Below, piece by piece: positions 62,817-64,000 of a stretch of DNA of 64,000 nucleotides. The stretch covers positions 992,001-1,056,000 of the forward strand of contig SRSI01000078.1 in NCBI GenBank assembly GCA_005656395.1, read 5' to 3'. The notes beneath the pieces were generated by a model that searched no databases, was not told the origin of the DNA, and saw only the letters and a program-made list of their open reading frames with translations. The position numbers and the translations under genes were made by a program. The stretch's first letter is position 1. Each line of letters starts with the position of its first letter. The stretch comes from Strongyloides papillosus (taxonomy: Eukaryota > Nematoda > Chromadorea > Rhabditida > Strongyloididae).

Positions 62817-63910
62817 TTATTCATCTACACTTACCCGATTATTAATACTTAGAAATTTTATACAATTTTTTAATGATGTAACAAATTGTCTTTGCCTGTA
62901 CTTTCTTCCATTTTTTAATAGTTTCCACTCTGTTATTATTCCACCCTCTGTCATACTATACAAGAATTCACCATCAAACATAAAATCAACAATTTTTTCT
63001 TTTTTATTAAATTTTATTGTATGAATTTGATTGGCACATATTTTATTTTCAATGCTAAAAATTTTAAAGTCAATTAACACACAACAGATAATTTAAAAGA
63101 ATTTTGAATGAAAATTTATGAATGTAATAAAGATTTTAATTAGAAAATGATTAGTCTCGTTTATATACCTGATTTTATCATCCAGCTTCAATTCATTTAC
63201 CACAGCAACATTTTTTTTATAGTAGTGTAGGAGTAGCAAAGTAAAATCACTATTGCACACAACATTAATATTTTTTTTTAATTTTTCATCTACTTCCTCT
63301 CCCTCTTTTCCCTCTTCTTCAAAAATTTTCACTGGAATTTTTGTATAATTAGTTATATTTGAGGTTGTACTTTCTATCCATGTTAATAGAATAATATCTT
63401 TAAAAAGACATATAATCAATTTTCTTGATAAGGTGTTTGATGTATCCATGTTATTTATATCCTCCATTATGCATCCCATTGGCTTTGTAAATAGTGATGA
63501 TATCATAAATTTTAATTTTATAACTTTGTAATTACTATCAATTTCGTAAAATGTACCATCTTCGGCAACTACCAAAAATAACTCATTAAAACTACTTATT
63601 CCAACTATATTTTTGTTGTACTTAATATACATAATTTTAATACCACTAACCAGTTCATATATTATTATTTCATTTTTGATTATTATCTACAAATAAAAGG
63701 TAAGTAAGTTTCTATAAGCATTTATTTATATCATCAAATAGATTTCTTTTGACTATTTATCACATTTAATGTCACTACACCTATCAACATTTATTAGATG
63801 GGATTGATGAAAAGGTTAATTATTATAGGCTTACATACCGCAACATAATCACTAGTTGAATGAAGATTTACCGAATTGTTATCTGAATAAGGAATCTCTA
63901 TTTCCGTCAT
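62817..63910 (-). CDS. WD40-like protein, possibly WDR75/UTP17 (gene may be incomplete)
   Basis: Exons 63910-63839, 63686-63169 and 63054-62817 join in frame to 275 residues, with introns of 152 and 114 bases. The product has weak beta-propeller blades (LFLVVAEDGTFYEID, VDFMFDGEFLYSMTEGGIITEWKL). The last blade resembles WDR75, a U3 small-nucleolar ribonucleoprotein factor of ribosome assembly, but the match is faint. WDR75 is much longer, so this model would be a fragment. Two signs suggest it is not complete. ATTTTTAG just before the first codon could be an internal acceptor, with VPK in frame upstream. At the 3' end NNR is followed by GTAAGT, a strong donor, and an acceptor near 62744 opens 22 more codons. 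The window ends 90 bases beyond the first exon. Confidence 0.5.
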
Positions 63911-64000
63911 CTTAGGTACCTAAAAATAAACACATAATTTACTTTAAAGCGTTACTAATAAAAATTTTTATGTCATTTTTAATTTTCTTTACCTACCAAT
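63911..64000. other. Window edge, upstream of the WD40-like gene
   Basis: This is AT-rich and holds an acceptor-like TTTATTTTTAG (minus strand) before the first called exon. An earlier exon may lie outside the window. Confidence 0.35.

Noticed and set aside
1..64000. CRISPR arrays, bacterial operons, rRNA and tRNA genes
   Set aside because: No regular repeat-spacer pattern, no ribosome-binding-site layout, and no cloverleaf-like GC-rich stretch were noticed; the DNA is clearly intron-containing and eukaryotic. A tRNA scan would be needed to exclude tRNAs fully.

Overview
The window looks like nuclear DNA of a very AT-rich parasitic-type nematode, most likely a Strongyloides or a close relative. 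Three things point there. Genes are compact, with one to three introns that are mostly about 40-50 bases and end in the nematode acceptor TTTTCAG or TTTTTAG. The gene set is that of a nematode (LIN-31-type FoxB factor, DIM-1-like muscle protein, RIC-3 acetylcholine-receptor chaperone, nematode-type STAT, EPG-6-like WIPI). Base composition is extremely AT-rich, above all between genes. The species is inferred; no marker sequence settles it.

Layout. 1-2750: no supported gene; a decayed inverted-repeat element (752-1708). 2751-6024: epg-6/WIPI (+) and a PiT phosphate transporter (-), with converging 3' ends. 6025-11437: gene-poor, with a mariner relic (about 9845-10265). 11438-14235: STAT-family factor (-). 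15748-16069: BRK1/HSPC300 (+). 18038-19414: Rab GDI (+). 19770-20573: second mariner relic. 20719-21985: APMAP-like beta-propeller enzyme (+). 22308-23344: DIM-1-like Ig protein (-). 23345-26953: gene-free. 26954-28491: cyclin E (-). 29503-29625: possible small secreted peptide. 29789-33973: phospholipase C gamma (-). 33974-37911: gene-free. 37912-38605: secreted protein of unknown function. 39551-40259: CHMP2/VPS-2. 41262-42903: LRR membrane receptor-like protein. 43154-43674: calmodulin-like EF-hand protein (-). 43675-47529: gene-free. 47530-49235: MFS (SLC17-like) transporter. 49660-51677: CPT2 (-). 52061-53447: RIC-3 (-). 55522-56923: CDP-diacylglycerol synthase. 57959-59582: Cys-rich secreted protein. 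60732-61635: FoxB/LIN-31. 62817-63910: WD40-like protein, possibly WDR75/UTP17 (-).

The genes do not form an operon or a pathway cluster; neighbours are on mixed strands and have unrelated roles. Exon joins were worked out by hand from splice sites and reading phase. Every joined model closes in frame, which supports them. The weakest joins are the very short second intron of the APMAP-like gene and the 3' end of the last gene. I saw no prokaryotic-style system, CRISPR array, rRNA or convincing tRNA. The main unexplained signals are the two related mariner relics, a roughly 1-kb inverted-repeat element near the left edge, a tiny signal-peptide ORF with a dibasic site at 29503, and the short or broken intron in the APMAP-like gene.
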